From: Hydrogenophilus sp.
GTDB lineage: Bacteria > Pseudomonadota > Gammaproteobacteria > Burkholderiales > Rhodocyclaceae
Reading direction: 5' to 3'
DNA length: 64,000 bases
Assembly: GCA_026416515.1 (NCBI GenBank)
Contig: JAOAEZ010000001.1
Location: forward strand, 272,430 to 336,429
The position numbers and the translations under genes were made by a program. Position 1 is the first letter of the stretch; every line of letters begins with the position of its first letter. Positions 38,238 to 46,617 of the stretch are shown here, piece by piece. The notes under the pieces were generated by a model that saw nothing but the letters and a program-made list of their open reading frames with translations, did no database searches and was not told the origin of the DNA.

Positions 38238-38740
38238 AACGCCGCAGAGGAGGTGGTAATCCAAAAGGCGTCCCCGCTGAGAGCCGTGAGGGCTTCCGCA
38301 GCAGCAGGCGTGTGGGCCGTGAGGTGGGCGCGACGAGCATTGGGGCCGAGGATGGTTAGGGTAAGCGTCCAGTGAGGCGAGGGAAGATAGGGTTGAGCGC
38401 GTTGGGGCCATTCTACGAGGAGAAGGGTTCCGGGCTCGTGGTATTCATGCAGACCCGCACTGAGGTATTCGCTGGGGTCAGCGAGGCGATAGCAGTCGAG
38501 GTGGTAGACCGGAGGGATGCATTCGGGGTAGGATTCGATCAAGGTATAGGTAGGGCTTCTGACCGGGCCGCGGTAGCCAAAAGCGGCAAGGAGCGCCCGC
38601 GCAAAGGTGGTCTTGCCCGCTCCGAGCTCGCCATTGAGGTAGAAAACTCCCCCCGCTGCGAGCCGAGGAGCAATCTGCGCCGCAAGCACAGCAGTGGCGG
38701 CTTCCGTGGGGAGGAGCAACAAACGGTGCGCAGAGAACAT
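38234..38740 (-). CDS. tsaE: tRNA threonylcarbamoyladenosine biosynthesis ATPase TsaE
   Basis: A 168-residue ATPase that recycles the TsaB-TsaD complex in t6A37 synthesis. Walker A GELGAGKTTFAR is at about 37-48, with SPTYTLIESY and YHLDCYRLADPSE following, and LLLVEWPQRA near 105. I chose ATG 38740; a TTG six bases upstream is the other option. Neither has a clear ribosome site. It leads the tsaE-amiC pair, the standard proteobacterial order. Confidence 0.93.
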   Translation of the reverse strand: MFSAHRLLLLPTEAATAVLAAQIAPRLAAGGVFYLNGELGAGKTTFARALLAAFGYRGPVRSPTYTLIESYPECIPPVYHLDCYRLADPSEYLSAGLHEYHEPGTLLLVEWPQRAQPYLPSPHWTLTLTILGPNARRAHLTAHTPAAAEALTALSGDAFWITTSSAAL

Positions 38741-38830
38741 AAGCAAAGAGGGAGCGTGGGCACAGGTAACGGCGAGATTGTACGCGATTGTCGTTGGGTT
38801 GGATCGGCTTGAAAACGCATCGAGAAAAAA

Positions 38831-39883
38831 ATGAATGGGGCAGAGGTGGTGGCAAATTTACGCCGAGAGGCCCGGCGGTTGGGATTCGCCGATTTGGCGG
38901 TGGCCGATATCTCTTTGCCGACAGAGGAGGGAGAGCGGCTTAGCGCGTGGTTGAGGGCAGGTTTCGGTGGGGCAATGGATTTTTTGAGCCGCTGGGGGGA
39001 ACGACGGCTCGACGGGCGAACGCTTTCACCAAAGGGCGCACGGGTGATAATGGTTCGGTTTCCCTATGGGAATGGTGATTCGCGCGAGGCACAGCAGGTT
39101 TTATCCGATCGCCGTTTGGGGTATTGTTCGCGCTACGCGTTGGGGGAGGATTACCACCGCGTGTTGCGGAAGCGGTTGATCGCATTAAGCCGTTTCTTAA
39201 AAGCGATGGCTCCCGAGCATGAGGGGCGGGTATTTGTCGATTCAGCGCCTATTTCAGAGGTGGGTTTCGCTGCAGCGGCGGGTTTAGGATGGCGCGGGAA
39301 ACATACTTTATTGGTTACCCGTTCTGGGTCCTTCTTTTTTTTAGGCGGGATGGTAACCAATGTGCCTTTGCCGCTCTCCGCTCCTGTTCCTGACCATTGC
39401 GGGCGTTGCCGCCGCTGCCTCGAGGCGTGCCCGACAGGGGCGATCGTGGCTCCTTATCGACTCGATGCTCGCCGTTGCATCAGCTACTTGACGATCGAGC
39501 ATCCCGGCCCGATCCCAGAGGCACTGCGACCATTGATGGGAAATCGGATTTATGGCTGCGACGATTGCCAGTTGGTTTGCCCGTGGAACCGCTTTGCTTC
39601 AGGAGAAGTGGACAGCGATTTTATCCCTCGACCGGAGTGGCGCGCCCCTTCGTTGGTGGCGCTTTTCGGTTATCGCGAGGAGGAGTTTTTGCAGCACAGC
39701 AGGGGAATGGCGTTGCGCCGTGTAGGGTATGAGCGTTTTTTACGCAACGTCGCGGTGGCATTGGGAAATGCCCCAACTTCCGCGGAGGTGGTGGCAGCGT
39801 TGTCCCAACGGAAAGAGGATCCCTCGCTTTTGGTGCGGGCGCATGTACGCTGGGCATTGGCTCGCCACGGGGTTGCGGTATAG
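38831..39883 (+). CDS. queG: Epoxyqueuosine reductase
   Basis: A 350-residue cobalamin-dependent iron-sulfur enzyme that makes the final queuosine on tRNA. Two [4Fe-4S] sets are seen, CGRCRRCLEACP and CDDCQLVCP with an isolated Cys between (RRCISYLTIE). GWRGKHTLL and RVFVDSAPISE are family signatures, and the C-terminal about 60 residues are a HEAT-like segment. It is divergent from tsaE, as is common. Confidence 0.96.
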   Translation: MNGAEVVANLRREARRLGFADLAVADISLPTEEGERLSAWLRAGFGGAMDFLSRWGERRLDGRTLSPKGARVIMVRFPYGNGDSREAQQVLSDRRLGYCSRYALGEDYHRVLRKRLIALSRFLKAMAPEHEGRVFVDSAPISEVGFAAAAGLGWRGKHTLLVTRSGSFFFLGGMVTNVPLPLSAPVPDHCGRCRRCLEACPTGAIVAPYRLDARRCISYLTIEHPGPIPEALRPLMGNRIYGCDDCQLVCPWNRFASGEVDSDFIPRPEWRAPSLVALFGYREEEFLQHSRGMALRRVGYERFLRNVAVALGNAPTSAEVVAALSQRKEDPSLLVRAHVRWALARHGVAV

Positions 39884-39908
39884 TGGCGTTTTTGCCAGTG
39901 GTGTAGGG

Positions 39909-40721
39909 ATGGAGCAGAGCGCACAGCCGATCGGGGTTTTCGATTCGGGGGTAGGGGGATTGACCGTGGTGCGGGCGGTAATGGAGCGGTTACCCAACGA
40001 GGCGGTCTTATATTTCGGCGATACAGCCCGGGTACCCTACGGGGTGAAGTCGGCAGCGACGATCCGACGCTATGCGCGGGAGATCGTGGAGTTCTTGGTG
40101 GGGGAGGGGGTCAAGTTGTTGATCGTGGCATGCAATTCAATGGCGGCGGTGGCGGGAGAAGAGATTCGAAGAGCGGCCGGAGAAGTTCCTGTCCTCGATG
40201 TTCTCGAGACAGGGGCACAGGCTGCGGTGGCGACACCGGGGGTGCGAACGGTGGCGGTGATCGGCACGAGTGCGACCGTAGAGAGCGGTGCTTACGTGCA
40301 CCGCATCGCTCAGTTGGCCCCCGAGGTGCGGGTGGTAGCCCGCGCCTGTCCGCTTTTCGTGCCACTGGTGGAGGAGGGGTGGGTCGATCATCCAGTAACC
40401 GAGTGGGTAGCCCGTGAGTATTTGACCCCTTTGGTAGCGGAGGGAATCGATGTGTTGGTTTTGGGATGTACCCACTACCCGTTGCTGAAATCGGTGTTGA
40501 CCCAGGTGGTGGGCGAGGGGGTGACTTTGGTCGATTCTGCGGTAGCAGTGGCCGAAGCAGCCGCTCGATTGCTTGCAGCAGAGGGGTTAGAACGGCAGAT
40601 CTCCACCGCTCCTACCCACCGCTTTGTGGTGACCGACCAACCGCCTCGCTTTCATGCGTTGGCGGAACGATTTCTTGCTCGTTCTTTACCCAAGGTAGAG
40701 TGGGTAAAGATGGGCGATTAG
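39909..40721 (+). CDS. murI: Glutamate racemase
   Basis: A 270-residue cofactor-independent racemase supplying D-glutamate for peptidoglycan. The signatures IGVFDSGVGGLTVV, FGDTARVPYG, the first catalytic Cys in VACNSMAA and the second in LGCTHYPLL are intact. ATG 39909 fits the family N-terminus; the longer frame runs into queG. Only a weak GGG precedes it, so translation may be coupled to queG, 25 bases upstream. The stop overlaps the convergent sulfurtransferase by four bases. Confidence 0.96.
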   Translation: MEQSAQPIGVFDSGVGGLTVVRAVMERLPNEAVLYFGDTARVPYGVKSAATIRRYAREIVEFLVGEGVKLLIVACNSMAAVAGEEIRRAAGEVPVLDVLETGAQAAVATPGVRTVAVIGTSATVESGAYVHRIAQLAPEVRVVARACPLFVPLVEEGWVDHPVTEWVAREYLTPLVAEGIDVLVLGCTHYPLLKSVLTQVVGEGVTLVDSAVAVAEAAARLLAAEGLERQISTAPTHRFVVTDQPPRFHALAERFLARSLPKVEWVKMGD

Positions 40722-41617
40722 TGTGTTTCCCCTCGCTGAGGAGCGCTGGCGGGGCCGAGGACCATCGGCCGCGAGCGGTCGGCGCACCACTCGCTCCAGG
40801 ATCCAGGGTAGAGGAGACCTACTGGGAGACCAGCGTGAACCATCGCCAAAAGGTTGTGGCAGGCGGTGACGCCAGAGCCACAGTAGTGAACGGTTCGCTG
40901 AGGTGGGGTCTCCCCAAAAAGGGCGAGAAATTCGGCACGCAACCGTTCAGGAGAGAGAAAACGGCCGGTGTTGAGGTCGAGATTCTGACGAAAGAAACGA
41001 TTCTTAGAGCCTGGGATATGGCCAGCGAGCGGGTCGAAAGGTTCCGTTTCGCCGCGGTGACGCTCTGGAGCTCGAGCATCGATTAGAAGATAGTCTTGAC
41101 GACCGAGGAGGGAAAGGAGTTCGTCGGTGGTTATGAGAGGAAGGCGCCAGGCGGTGAGTTGAGGAACGATCTGCCGGAGGGGGGAAAGGGGGACTACCTT
41201 GGTTAAAGGGAGCCCCGCTTGCCGCCAGGCCTTAATCCCCCCATCGAGGAGAGCGCTGGCTTCATAGCCCGCAGCGTGCAGCAGCCACCAGGCGCGGCTG
41301 GCGTTGAGACCGTCCCATTCATCGTAGAGAATGACTTGGGTTTGCGGAGTAATCCCCGCGCGAGCAATCAGCGCGGCAAATTGATCGAGCTCCGGGAGAG
41401 GATGGCGCCCGTTGGTTCCCGTTACTCGGCCAGAGAGGTCGCGTTCTAGGTGCCAGTAATAGGCTCCAGGGAGGTGCAGGGCGCGATACATCGCTTCTCC
41501 TGCGTCTGGGTCTCCGAGTTCAAAACGACAATCGATAAAAACCGCCCGCCCAGAGTCATGCCAGCGTTTGGCAGCGTCGACAGAGATGATGGTGTGAAAG
41601 TAATCGTGACTGCTCAT
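40718..41617 (-). CDS. Tandem-rhodanese sulfurtransferase
   Basis: A 299-residue protein with two rhodanese domains. The active-site Cys in the second domain lies in the loop CGSGVTA (about residue 247), the pattern of 3-mercaptopyruvate sulfurtransferases (SseA) rather than thiosulfate-type CRKGVT, so mercaptopyruvate is the favoured donor; thiosulfate cannot be ruled out. The first domain has no catalytic Cys (YDEWDGLNASR). It overlaps the STAS-like gene by four bases. Confidence 0.93.
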   Translation of the reverse strand: MSSHDYFHTIISVDAAKRWHDSGRAVFIDCRFELGDPDAGEAMYRALHLPGAYYWHLERDLSGRVTGTNGRHPLPELDQFAALIARAGITPQTQVILYDEWDGLNASRAWWLLHAAGYEASALLDGGIKAWRQAGLPLTKVVPLSPLRQIVPQLTAWRLPLITTDELLSLLGRQDYLLIDARAPERHRGETEPFDPLAGHIPGSKNRFFRQNLDLNTGRFLSPERLRAEFLALFGETPPQRTVHYCGSGVTACHNLLAMVHAGLPVGLLYPGSWSEWCADRSRPMVLGPASAPQRGETH

Positions 41618-41979
41618 GCTTCTCCTTCAGATGGCGAGGCGGCCAACCAGATACGGGCCTCGGTTTCATCGCGAAATACTGCGATTTCGGCGTCGAAAAA
41701 AAGCCGCTCCAACCAGGCGATCCAGGTGAGCCATTCGGAGTCGGTGATCACGGCGATTCGGTCGACTAAGGGGGCATGGCGCGAGAGGAAACCCACCTCT
41801 TCCCAAGCAGCGTCCAACGTGGAGGTAAGCATCTGCCGAAGGTCCAGGAGTATCCGGACAGTGCCACTGAAACGTTCGGCGTGGTCGACCGCTTCCTCAA
41901 GAGCATGGAGGTCCGCTACAGTCCATTCGCCGAAAACGGAGGCTTCGATGAGGCCGCTCTGTTCCTGAAGGGTGATCAT
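41614..41979 (-). CDS. STAS/SpoIIAA-like protein
   Basis: A 121-residue soluble protein. The pattern G-EWTVADLHALEEAV, RILLDLRQM, DRIAVITDSEWLTWIAWLERLFFDAEIAVF, then EARIWL matches the SpoIIAA-like STAS/SEC14 fold, found in small proteins of unsettled role. No kinase target Ser of anti-anti-sigma type is clear. It overlaps the rhodanese gene by four bases, so the two are one transcript. Confidence 0.8.
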   Translation of the reverse strand: MITLQEQSGLIEASVFGEWTVADLHALEEAVDHAERFSGTVRILLDLRQMLTSTLDAAWEEVGFLSRHAPLVDRIAVITDSEWLTWIAWLERLFFDAEIAVFRDETEARIWLAASPSEGEA

Positions 41980-42046
41980 GGCCGCTGACGATGACGCAGA
42001 GGGACCAACGATAGCACGTCGGGCGAGGCTTGTCTATTTGCAACGC

Positions 42047-42072
42047 AAAAAAAGGCGACCTTGCGGTCGCCC
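42047..42072 (-). terminator. Rho-independent terminator of aceA
   Basis: On the minus strand GGCGACC-GCAA-GGTCGCC (42071-42054) is followed by seven T (42053-42047). Confidence 0.93.
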
Positions 42073-42133
42073 TAATTTTCGGAGGTCTCCCGTGCGTTCC
42101 TACCGGCGGCAGGACGCTCCCTCTCCGTGGAAT

Positions 42134-43429
42134 TTAGTGGAATTGGGCTTCTTCAGTGGAACCGGTGAGCGCAGTCACACTCGATTGTCCCCCTTGGATG
42201 ACCGTGGTCACTTCGTCAAAGTAGCCGGTACCTACCTCGGCTTGATGGGCGACGAAGGTGTAACCGCGCTCCCGCGCTGCGAATTCGGGTTCCTGAACCT
42301 TTTCGACGTAGGCGGTCATTCCCCGCCGGACATAGTCATAGGCGAGATCGAACATGTTGTACCACATGCTGTGGATCCCCGCCAGGGTGATGAATTGGAA
42401 CTTGTACCCCATCGCTCCAAGTTCGCGCTGGAATTTGGCGATGGTGGCGTCGTCGAGGTTTTTCTTCCAGTTAAAGGAAGGAGAGCAGTTGTAGGCGAGC
42501 AACTTCCCCGGGAATTTGGCATGAATCGCTTCGGCAAATTTTTTCGCGAAGTCGAGATCAGGGGTGGCGGTTTCACACCACAGGAGGTCGGCATAGGGGG
42601 CGTAGGCAAGCGCCCGGGCGATCGCCTGCTGCAACCCTTTACGGGTACGGAAGAATCCTTCGCTGGTGCGTTCTCCGGTAAGAAACGGCTTATCGTTTTC
42701 GTCGTGGTCGGAGGTGAGAAGGTCAGCGGCTTCAGCGTCGGTCCGAGCGATAAGGATGGTGGGCACCCCGCAGACGTCAGCAGCCAGACGGGCTGCGATC
42801 AGCTTTTGGACCGCTTCGGAGGTGGGAACCAGCACTTTGCCCCCCATATGGCCACACTTTTTTACAGCGGCGAGCTGGTCTTCGAAGTGAACGCCCGCAG
42901 CTCCCGCGCGGATCATCGCCTTCATCAATTCGAAGGCGTTGAGGACCCCGCCAAACCCTGCTTCTGCGTCGGCTACGATCGGCGCAAAGTAATCAATCCA
43001 TCCAGGATCGCCCGGGTTGAGGCCACGGGACCATTGAATTTCGTCAGCGCGTTTAAAGGCATTGTTGATCCGCTCGACAACGACCGGTACGGAGTGAACG
43101 GGGTAGAGCGACTGGTCGGGATACATCGCTCGATATTCATTGTTGTCGGCCGCCACCTGCCATCCGGAAAGATAGATCGCTTTGATCCCTGCCTTGACTT
43201 GCTGCATCGCTTGTCCGCCCGTGAGCGCACCGAGCGCAGCGATAAAGGGCTCGGTGTGGAGAAGTTGCCAGAGCTTTTCGGCCCCACGGCGAGCGATCGT
43301 GTATTCGGGAACGAGAGAACCGCGCAGCCGTACGACATCCTCCGCTCGATAGGGGCGAACAATACCGCGCCACCGGGGATTTTCCGCCCATTCCTTTTTG
43401 AGGGTTTCGATCTGTTGTTGTCGATTCAT
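42134..43429 (-). CDS. aceA: Isocitrate lyase
   Basis: A 431-residue enzyme that splits isocitrate to glyoxylate and succinate in the glyoxylate shunt. The catalytic loop KKCGHMGGK has its nucleophile at Cys192; [12 protein letters not shown] near the end, CSPSFNW and [11 protein letters not shown] match the family. Malate synthase is not in the window. AGGA precedes ATG 43429. It is monocistronic with its own promoter (43458-43486) and terminator. The palindrome beside the -35 box suggests control by a dedicated regulator. Confidence 0.98.
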   Translation of the reverse strand: MNRQQQIETLKKEWAENPRWRGIVRPYRAEDVVRLRGSLVPEYTIARRGAEKLWQLLHTEPFIAALGALTGGQAMQQVKAGIKAIYLSGWQVAADNNEYRAMYPDQSLYPVHSVPVVVERINNAFKRADEIQWSRGLNPGDPGWIDYFAPIVADAEAGFGGVLNAFELMKAMIRAGAAGVHFEDQLAAVKKCGHMGGKVLVPTSEAVQKLIAARLAADVCGVPTILIARTDAEAADLLTSDHDENDKPFLTGERTSEGFFRTRKGLQQAIARALAYAPYADLLWCETATPDLDFAKKFAEAIHAKFPGKLLAYNCSPSFNWKKNLDDATIAKFQRELGAMGYKFQFITLAGIHSMWYNMFDLAYDYVRRGMTAYVEKVQEPEFAARERGYTFVAHQAEVGTGYFDEVTTVIQGGQSSVTALTGSTEEAQFH

Positions 43430-43457
43430 CGCGCCATCCTTTCAAAGAAAGAAATAA

Positions 43458-43486
43458 ATGATACCGCATGGCAAACACCTGGTCAA
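43458..43486 (-). promoter_or_regulatory. Sigma-70 promoter of aceA
   Basis: On the minus strand TTGACC (43486-43481), 17 bases, TATCAT (43463-43458). Start expected near 43451, leader about 20 bases. Confidence 0.78.
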
Positions 43487-43489
43487 GTA

Positions 43490-43514
43490 TCTTATATAAG
43501 ACATAAGACATAAG
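43490..43514. promoter_or_regulatory. Palindrome and heptad repeat upstream of aceA
   Basis: TCTTATATAAGA (43490-43501) is a perfect 12-base palindrome directly upstream of the -35 box. It runs into three units of ATAAGAC at seven-base period (43496-43514). Position fits an activator or repressor site. Confidence 0.6.
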
Positions 43515-43520
43515 TGAGGG

Positions 43521-44357
43521 CTAACGGTGCTTCGCCAATTCGTCGGCAGCGATGTCGATCTCCATTTCCACGAATGCATCGAGATCCTCAGGGTCGTAGT
43601 TTAAAAGTTCTGCGATTCCATCGCGCGCTTTGCCATATTCGTGGTCGGCACCAACGCCGACCAATTCACCCGCAATTCGGTCGGCGATAACCAGGTAGGC
43701 GATGAGATGGGCTCTTTCGTCGGGCGAATCGAGGAGAAGTTCATACTCGTGATGAGCGGCAATCACCATCGGGATCGGTTCCGCAAGCCCCCACCGTCGG
43801 GCGAGGTAATAGCCGAGCGTGGCGTGGTCGACTTGATGGCGGCGCTGCTCGATGAGGGTGTAAGACTCCGAGGGGTTTCCGCGCGCCAGACTGGTAGTGG
43901 CTTCGTAATTAGGAAATTTACGGGCCATGAGAAAGATGCCGACATCATGCAGCAATCCGACGGTGTACGCGGTGGCTGTAGGAACTTTCCGAAATCGCCG
44001 GGCAAGCCGCTCCGACCACTGCGCAGCAAGCCGCAGCTCGTCCCATAGGGTGGCGCGTACCCCCGCGGGAATGCCAAATTCGGCGTGCAAAAGTACATGC
44101 AGGGCGATCTGTTGGAGCCGCGCCAGCCCTAGGAGCTGAATCGCCTGCAGGATCGAGGTGCTGTTGCGCTTTCCGGAGAGACGAAAAGCAGCCCGTAGAA
44201 CCGCCGCCGCCAGAGCCGGGTCTTGTTGAATGAGGATCGCGAGTTGGCGAAAGTCCGGGTTTTCTTGCTGCCAAAGGTGGGTAATTTCCCCAAGGACGGC
44301 TGGGCAAGGGGGAATGTCAATCTCCACGGGGAGAGTCTCGGCGGTGGGGTCGTTCAT
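43521..44357 (-). CDS. HDOD-domain signalling protein
   Basis: A 278-residue cytoplasmic protein. The HDOD pattern is seen in PPCPAVLGEITHLW, LAILIQQDPALAAAVLRAA, SILQAIQLLGLARLQQIAL, and VGLLHDVGIFLMARKFP, where an HD pair is retained but the other metal ligands of true HD-GYP enzymes are not. HDOD proteins act as signalling adaptors in motility, biofilm and stress, usually without catalysis. It lies upstream of aceA, which has its own promoter, so a link between them is not implied. Confidence 0.88.
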   Translation of the reverse strand: MNDPTAETLPVEIDIPPCPAVLGEITHLWQQENPDFRQLAILIQQDPALAAAVLRAAFRLSGKRNSTSILQAIQLLGLARLQQIALHVLLHAEFGIPAGVRATLWDELRLAAQWSERLARRFRKVPTATAYTVGLLHDVGIFLMARKFPNYEATTSLARGNPSESYTLIEQRRHQVDHATLGYYLARRWGLAEPIPMVIAAHHEYELLLDSPDERAHLIAYLVIADRIAGELVGVGADHEYGKARDGIAELLNYDPEDLDAFVEMEIDIAADELAKHR

Positions 44358-44730
44358 GGCCGGCTCCGTAAAGTAGGTATGAAAGTCAGTAAAGAAATTA
44401 TACGCTTCCTCCTAACTGCAATCGCTAGAATCGCGTGAAGTTTGGCAGATCACTTTAGGATGGAGCTTTCTGGGTACCGCTGAGCACTCTAAAGACGAAA
44501 ATGGCCTTGCTCCTTAGGCTTATGCCGCTGCTCTCGCCGTTCTGCCCTGACCCAAAGCGGGTTAGGCGATGAAGGAGGCGGAGGAGGTGGGCTCCAGCAC
44601 GGAGCCGAGTGTTGAGGTCGCGCCATTTGGCCAACACCCTTAAAATTTTGATAAGATAATAACAGAAGATGGGGATAAGGGGAGGGAAAAATGCTGGATA
44701 CGCCGAGTTTTATTAAGGGAGGAGGTGTGG
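44358..44730. other. Intergenic region, no gene seen
   Basis: Divergent spacer between the HDOD gene and the GGDEF gene. It holds a small hairpin GGCTCC-AGCAC-GGAGCC (44590-44606) and an AT-rich stretch near 44640-44660 that may carry a promoter for the GGDEF gene. Short ORFs here look like chance frames. Confidence 0.5.
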
Positions 44731-46587
44731 GTGGTGCGTGGAGTAGGAAGTATTTCAAAGAATGAAGGGTATCGGCGCATCCATCGTCGAACATGGGGCG
44801 CTTTTGTTCTCGCCCATATGCTCGTCGTTGCCTTACTGTCGATTGTCATCCAGCGTGATCGGCAATTGATCGAAGCGCAGGTGATGCGTCAAACGGCGGA
44901 GGCGGCGCGTCTGCTCAAGGAAAAGGTCGATGACATCTTTGCCACCGTCGATGGATCGCTGAAGCTGATCGTTGCTGAGATTCGCCCTGAGGATCTACAG
45001 GAGAATGTTTTGCCTTCACGGCAGGAAGAGATCGTTTCGCTGCTGCGCCGCCACAAAGAGGGCTTTAAACCGATCGCTAACATCGGGATTACCGATGCGA
45101 GCGGGTTGGCTTTATATGTCGCTGAGGGCAAGGCAGGGTTTCGCGTCGACGATCGGCGTTATTACCATTTTCTGCGTAATACGCCGAGTGCAGAGATCTC
45201 GTTATCCGAATTTATCCGCATCCGTTCGGGCAGCAACGATCCAGCCATTCTTCTGGCGAGGCGTATTCGCACGCCGGAGACACCGTTTTTGGGTTTGGCA
45301 CTTACGCCGGTTAAGCTCGCCTTTTTCGAGGAAATCATTGAAAAGCTCGAGTTGGGGGTAGAAGGGGTAGCAGCGCTCTACACCCACGATCTGGTAATGC
45401 TCGGCCGTCGCCCTGCTGTACCAGATAATCTCGGCAAGCCGTTGCCAGATCGCGAGCATATCCTCAAGCTGATAGGGGATAGCGATAAGGGGAGTTTCAA
45501 GCTCGTCTCGCCGCTCGACCATATCCCGCGTCTTTTCAGCTTTCATCGTACGGAGCTAGGGTTGATTACCGTTATCGGCCGCAGCGAGACCGACTATCTC
45601 GCGCCCTGGCGCGCCCATATCTATTGGTTGGCCGGCGCTTACCTCGCTCTCTTCGTGTTTTCTTTCGTGTTGGTGCGCCGCTGGCTTGCGGCGCGCGCTG
45701 CAGAACTAAACGCCATCGAAACAGCGTTGAACGAGAGCGAGAGAAACCGCCAATTTCGCACCCTCGTCGAATCGCTTGGTTATCCGCTCATCGTCATCGA
45801 TAAAACCGATTTTCGCGTGCTGCATGCCAACGAGGATACTCCGCGTTCGCTCGGGATTGATAAGGAGGATCTGCTCGGCCGTTCGATCGAGGTGCTGCTT
45901 GGCGAAGACGCACGAGAAAAGCTCGAACGCACGCTTCAGGCCCAGAACCTTGAAGTGCACCTGCGCCGCCCGGATGGGAGCACTTTCTGGGGTTTGATCA
46001 GCGTTACACCGGTCGAATTTCAGGGTCAAGAGGCTTTGATGGTTGGTATCATCAACATCGACGAACGAAAAGCGCGCGAAGATGAGCTCGCTTTCAAGGC
46101 TCACTACGATCCGCTCACGTTTGCCTACTCACGCGGCTATTTCCTCGAACGCCTCGAAGCCGTTTTCCAGCATGCCCGTAAACATGGCCGTACCCTCGCC
46201 GCCATCGCTTTCGACCTCGATAGATTTAAGTCGGTGAACGATCTTTATGGTCACGCTGCGGGCGATACCGTCCTCAAGGATGCCGTTGCCGCCGCTAAGT
46301 CGGTGTTGCGCGATGCCGACCTCTTAGGCCGCACCGGCGGCGAAGAGTTTGTCGTCGTTACCCATACCGAAAGCCTCAATACCGCCTGCCAGATCGCCGA
46401 ACGCCTTCGCGCGGCGATCGCCGCCCAGAGGATCGAGATCGGTTCATCCGCTCCTTTGCAGGTAACGGCCAGCTTCGGGGTCGCTTTACTCTCACCGGAG
46501 GAGACCCTCGAGGCGTGGCTCAAGCGCGCCGATGCCGCCCTCTACCAGGCTAAACGCAGCGGCCGTAACTGCGTCTGCACCGGCTAA
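44731..46587 (+). CDS. dCache-PAS-GGDEF diguanylate cyclase
   Basis: A 618-residue membrane cyclase making cyclic di-GMP. TM1 is at about 23-42, then a double-Cache periplasmic sensor (about 50-285), TM2 at about 295-317, a PAS domain (about 335-450) and GGDEF (about 455-615) with active motif GGEEF. The inhibitory site RDAD sits nine residues before it (RxxD intact), unlike the GGDEF-EAL protein at 1.3 kb. The perfect AGGAGGT at 44720-44726 sits before in-frame GTG codons at 44731 and 44734; I use 44731, and an upstream GTG at 44725 is less likely. Ligand unknown. Confidence 0.92.
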   Translation: MVRGVGSISKNEGYRRIHRRTWGAFVLAHMLVVALLSIVIQRDRQLIEAQVMRQTAEAARLLKEKVDDIFATVDGSLKLIVAEIRPEDLQENVLPSRQEEIVSLLRRHKEGFKPIANIGITDASGLALYVAEGKAGFRVDDRRYYHFLRNTPSAEISLSEFIRIRSGSNDPAILLARRIRTPETPFLGLALTPVKLAFFEEIIEKLELGVEGVAALYTHDLVMLGRRPAVPDNLGKPLPDREHILKLIGDSDKGSFKLVSPLDHIPRLFSFHRTELGLITVIGRSETDYLAPWRAHIYWLAGAYLALFVFSFVLVRRWLAARAAELNAIETALNESERNRQFRTLVESLGYPLIVIDKTDFRVLHANEDTPRSLGIDKEDLLGRSIEVLLGEDAREKLERTLQAQNLEVHLRRPDGSTFWGLISVTPVEFQGQEALMVGIINIDERKAREDELAFKAHYDPLTFAYSRGYFLERLEAVFQHARKHGRTLAAIAFDLDRFKSVNDLYGHAAGDTVLKDAVAAAKSVLRDADLLGRTGGEEFVVVTHTESLNTACQIAERLRAAIAAQRIEIGSSAPLQVTASFGVALLSPEETLEAWLKRADAALYQAKRSGRNCVCTG

Positions 46588-46617
46588 ATAGAAGTGAGCC
46601 GGTGCGCGTTCTATGAT

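Noticed and set aside
41972..43513. 513-codon ORF antisense to aceA
   Set aside because: Shadow of isocitrate lyase; it runs through the aceA terminator and promoter.
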